Positions 63,669-64,000 of a DNA stretch of 64,000 nucleotides are shown here, piece by piece. The stretch is taken from NCBI RefSeq assembly GCF_900292015.1, contig NZ_LR130759.1, forward strand, positions 5,084,001-5,148,000, given 5' to 3'. The number at the start of each line of letters is the position of its first letter. Positions within the stretch are counted from its first letter, which is position 1. The translations under genes were made by a program, and so were the position numbers. The notes beneath the pieces were generated by a model. It was not told the origin of the DNA. It ran no database searches and was given only the letters and a program-made list of their open reading frames with translations. The stretch is from Mycobacterium basiliense. GTDB taxonomy: Bacteria; Actinomycetota; Actinomycetes; Mycobacteriales; Mycobacteriaceae.

Positions 63669-64000
63669 CTATTGGTAAACCTTGGGGTCCAGGGTCCCGA
63701 TATAGGACAGGTCGCGATAGCGCTCGTCATAATCCAAGCCGTACCCGACGACGAATTCGTGGGAAATGTCGAACCCTACGTAGGCGATGTCGACGTTGGC
63801 GCGTACCGCGTCGGGTTTACGGAGCAGGGTGCACACGCGCAACGACTTCGGATGACGGCTTTTGAGATTGCGCAACAGCCAGGAAAGCGTCAGGCCCGAA
63901 TCGACAACGTCCTCGACGATCAGCACATCACGCCCATGGATGTCGCGGTCCAAGTCCTTGAGGATCCGCACCACCCCCGACGACGACGTCGACGATCCGT
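63669..64000 (-). CDS. hpt: Hypoxanthine-guanine phosphoribosyltransferase, C-terminal part
   Basis: Purine salvage enzyme; only the last 110 codons are in the window and the start is beyond base 64000. The PRPP-binding loop [18 protein letters not shown] and the catalytic-loop serine run (SSTSSSG) are visible. The C-terminus [20 protein letters not shown] is diagnostic. It matches Rv3624c. Confidence 0.95.
   Translation of the reverse strand, partial: GSSTSSSGVVRILKDLDRDIHGRDVLIVEDVVDSGLTLSWLLRNLKSRHPKSLRVCTLLRKPDAVRANVDIAYVGFDISHEFVVGYGLDYDERYRDLSYIGTLDPKVYQ

Overview
The window is high-GC actinobacterial DNA that closely follows the gene order of the Mycobacterium tuberculosis chromosome from fadE34 (Rv3573c) to hpt (Rv3624c). 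Conserved landmarks are kstR, arsB2, cysS, ispDF, carD, radA-disA, canB/mutY, mhuD, lpqF, clpC1, lsr2, lysS, coaX-panD-panC, folKBPE, ftsH, ephA and lpqG. PE/PPE pairs, many LppX-type lipoproteins and frequent GTG starts point to a Mycobacterium. Several large insertions, and the absence of loci that M. tuberculosis has here, suggest a non-tuberculous (probably slow-growing) species rather than a member of the M. tuberculosis complex. Species assignment is inference.

Layout. 1-3.4 kb: the cholesterol gene fadE34, the kstR regulator with a visible KstR operator, and a LacI-family repressor. 3.5-6.2 kb: a znuA-znuC-znuB-type metal importer behind a Zur-like palindrome. 6.2-8.4 kb: three tandem lipoproteins resembling the PknH sensor domain. 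8.4-11.3 kb: PxpA, an MBL-fold hydrolase and arsB2. 11.3-21.5 kb: core housekeeping genes (rlmB, cysS, ispF-ispD, carD, lpqE, radA, disA, canB, mutY).

21.7-30.2 kb is an island at the position of M. tuberculosis PE_PGRS58. It holds a Ddn-like F420 enzyme, an SDR, a sulfotransferase, a P450, a SnoaL-like protein, an aldo/keto reductase and a type III polyketide synthase. A second P450 diverges from the synthase. The shared promoter region carries a 14-bp direct repeat phased at exactly 22 bp. This looks like a compact biosynthetic cluster for a reduced, oxidised and possibly sulfated polyketide, and it is the best candidate for an undescribed system.

30.6-33.1 kb returns to core genes (alpha/beta hydrolase, mhuD, lpqF). 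33.1-37.1 kb is a second island with a trans-polyprenyl diphosphate synthase, a 14-TM MFS exporter and an unusual cis-prenyltransferase. Next come cbtB-cbtA and a histidine-phosphatase-like gene behind a cobalamin riboswitch. 39.2-53.9 kb is a long minus-strand housekeeping block from ftsH through the folate and pantothenate/CoA genes to lysS, lsr2 and clpC1.

54.2-57.4 kb: ephA, a luciferase-like monooxygenase and an MDR dehydrogenase are translationally coupled. The espACD genes that separate ftsH from ephA in M. tuberculosis are absent. 57.3-62.2 kb is a segmental duplication containing two PE-PPE pairs, with a decayed copy of the dehydrogenase tail between them. lpqG and the 3' part of hpt close the window.
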